Shown: positions 6,076 to 6,898 of the stretch, in pieces
How the letters are laid out: each line of letters opens with the position of its first letter
How positions within the stretch are numbered: position 1 is the stretch's first letter
Assembly: GCA_000438155.1 (NCBI GenBank)
Contig: FR902890.1
Span: 1 to 6,898, forward strand
Direction of reading: 5' to 3'
DNA length: 6,898 bases
From: Firmicutes bacterium CAG:95
Lineage (GTDB): Bacteria > Bacillota > Clostridia > Lachnospirales > Lachnospiraceae
Position numbers and translations under genes: made by a program
The notes under the pieces: model-generated
Databases searched by the model: none
Told to the model about the DNA's origin: nothing
What the model saw: the letters and a program-made list of their open reading frames with translations, nothing else

Positions 6076-6898
6076 CCTTTGATAAAATCCGGAATGATAA
6101 TCGGCTTTAAAGGGATGTTGGATTCCAGTGGCTTCGGAGGAAGAAGGGAAGCCGTTGCCGGAACTTTATCCAGAGGAACGGAATACTTTGGCAGAATAGA
6201 AGGATGTTCCTTTGCAGTGGGTGTGGAAAAACCGGTCGCAATCAGAGTAACAGCAATGTCATCCGGATTTTCATCTGTTGAGACGGTTCCCCATATAATG
6301 TCAGCATTATTACCAACAATTTCCTGCACATAACTGATTGCAGTGTTCAACTCTACGAGGTTTAATCCTGCACTGCAGTTGATTAATACGTGGGACGCAC
6401 CTTGCAGGTCGGTTTCTAAAAGAGGAGAGTGGATTGCTTCTTTCATGGCATCCATAATAGCATTACGATCGTTCACATGGCTAATGCCAATGTGCCCCAA
6501 TCCTTTATGACCGAGAACGGATTTCAGGTCATTGAAATCCAGATTAATTAATCCGCAATTATTGATGATATTAGTAATCGCTTCTATCGTATTTTTTAGT
6601 ACGGAATCTGCAAGCTCAAAAGCTTCCGCTACCGTCAGATTTTTATCAGTATTTGTAAAAAGCCGGTTGTTTGGAATGACGAAGAGAGTGTCGATTTGTT
6701 CGGTTAATTTCTCAATTCCGGCTTCTGCAGATTTTTCCTTCTTGCAGCCTTCGAAGGAAAAAGGTTTTGTTACGACGGCAATGGATAAAATGTTCATTTC
6801 TTTACATAAGCGGGCTATAACAGGAGTGGCACCGGTACCGGTTCCACCACCCATGCCGGCGGTCGGAAGAAAGACATTGTACCCCCGGCGGGGGGAAT
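6066..6898 (-). CDS. FtsZ-family tubulin-like GTPase, partial (N-terminus beyond the right edge), divergent
   Basis: FtsZ polymerises on GTP at midcell to form the division ring. Seen, numbering from the Met of TAGMGGGTGTG (codon at 6854-6852): the tubulin signature GGGTGTG (2-8), VVTKPFSFEG (27-36), the T7 synergy loop GLINLDFNDL (101-110) with N104, D106 and D109, where E. coli has the catalytic N207, D209 and D212, a C-terminal domain ending near ATGF (206-209), a short linker of about 45 residues, and the membrane-anchor-binding tail peptide IPDFIKGKK (254-262). The core GTPase residues are therefore intact. The frame stays open to the window edge (GYNVFLPTAGM before the signature), so about 100 N-terminal residues are missing. 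The sequence departs from typical clostridial FtsZ at many positions (PNNRLFTNTDKNL, LGHIGISHVNDR), and the neighbour is a MATE gene rather than ftsA or sporulation sigma genes, so a second FtsZ paralog is likely. Its promoter is not in the window. Confidence 0.9.
   Translation of the reverse strand, partial: SPRRGYNVFLPTAGMGGGTGTGATPVIARLCKEMNILSIAVVTKPFSFEGCKKEKSAEAGIEKLTEQIDTLFVIPNNRLFTNTDKNLTVAEAFELADSVLKNTIEAITNIINNCGLINLDFNDLKSVLGHKGLGHIGISHVNDRNAIMDAMKEAIHSPLLETDLQGASHVLINCSAGLNLVELNTAISYVQEIVGNNADIIWGTVSTDENPDDIAVTLIATGFSTPTAKEHPSILPKYSVPLDKVPATASLLPPKPLESNIPLKPIIIPDFIKGKK

Noticed and set aside
1..6898. CRISPR arrays, tRNA or rRNA genes, insertion sequences, attachment sites
   Set aside because: No regularly spaced repeats, cloverleaf-like sequence, transposase motifs or terminal inverted repeats were seen on either strand.

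Overview
The window looks like a chromosomal piece of a low-to-mid GC Gram-positive anaerobe of the Clostridia, most likely a Lachnospiraceae-type gut commensal. That placement is inferred from purine-rich ribosome binding sites, codon use and protein style; no 16S or other marker is present. Six protein-coding loci fill almost all of it and no RNA gene, CRISPR array or insertion sequence was seen.

Left part (147-4558): a two-component system on the minus strand (OmpR-family response regulator, then sensor histidine kinase, overlapping by 8 bases) is divergent from a plus-strand operon of an ABC ATPase and two six-helix permeases. The ATPase carries the E-loop (IESP in place of the usual Q-loop glutamine) typical of the BcrA/LanF group, so the trio reads as a LanFEG/Cpr-type exporter protecting against lantibiotics or related membrane-active peptides. 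The intergenic region holds three copies of a TTAAGGTTG-like element spaced exactly 11 bases apart just upstream of the transporter, which I interpret as the operator of the adjacent regulator. Together this is a self-contained sense-and-expel module; no lantibiotic biosynthesis gene or LanI-type lipoprotein lies in the window.

Right part (4561-6898, minus strand): a MATE-family efflux transporter whose reading frame is broken by a 26-base insertion (a 14-base direct repeat plus a GC-only spacer containing a G8 run), and the C-terminal two thirds or so of an FtsZ-family protein that runs off the right edge. The FtsZ is divergent and sits next to a MATE gene rather than in a division gene cluster, suggesting a second FtsZ paralog. 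The permease operon and the MATE gene converge with only 2 bases between their stop codons.

I did not find a clearly undescribed biological system. The observations most worth checking are the operator array, the MATE insertion (real slippage or phase variation versus assembly error), and the divergent FtsZ.
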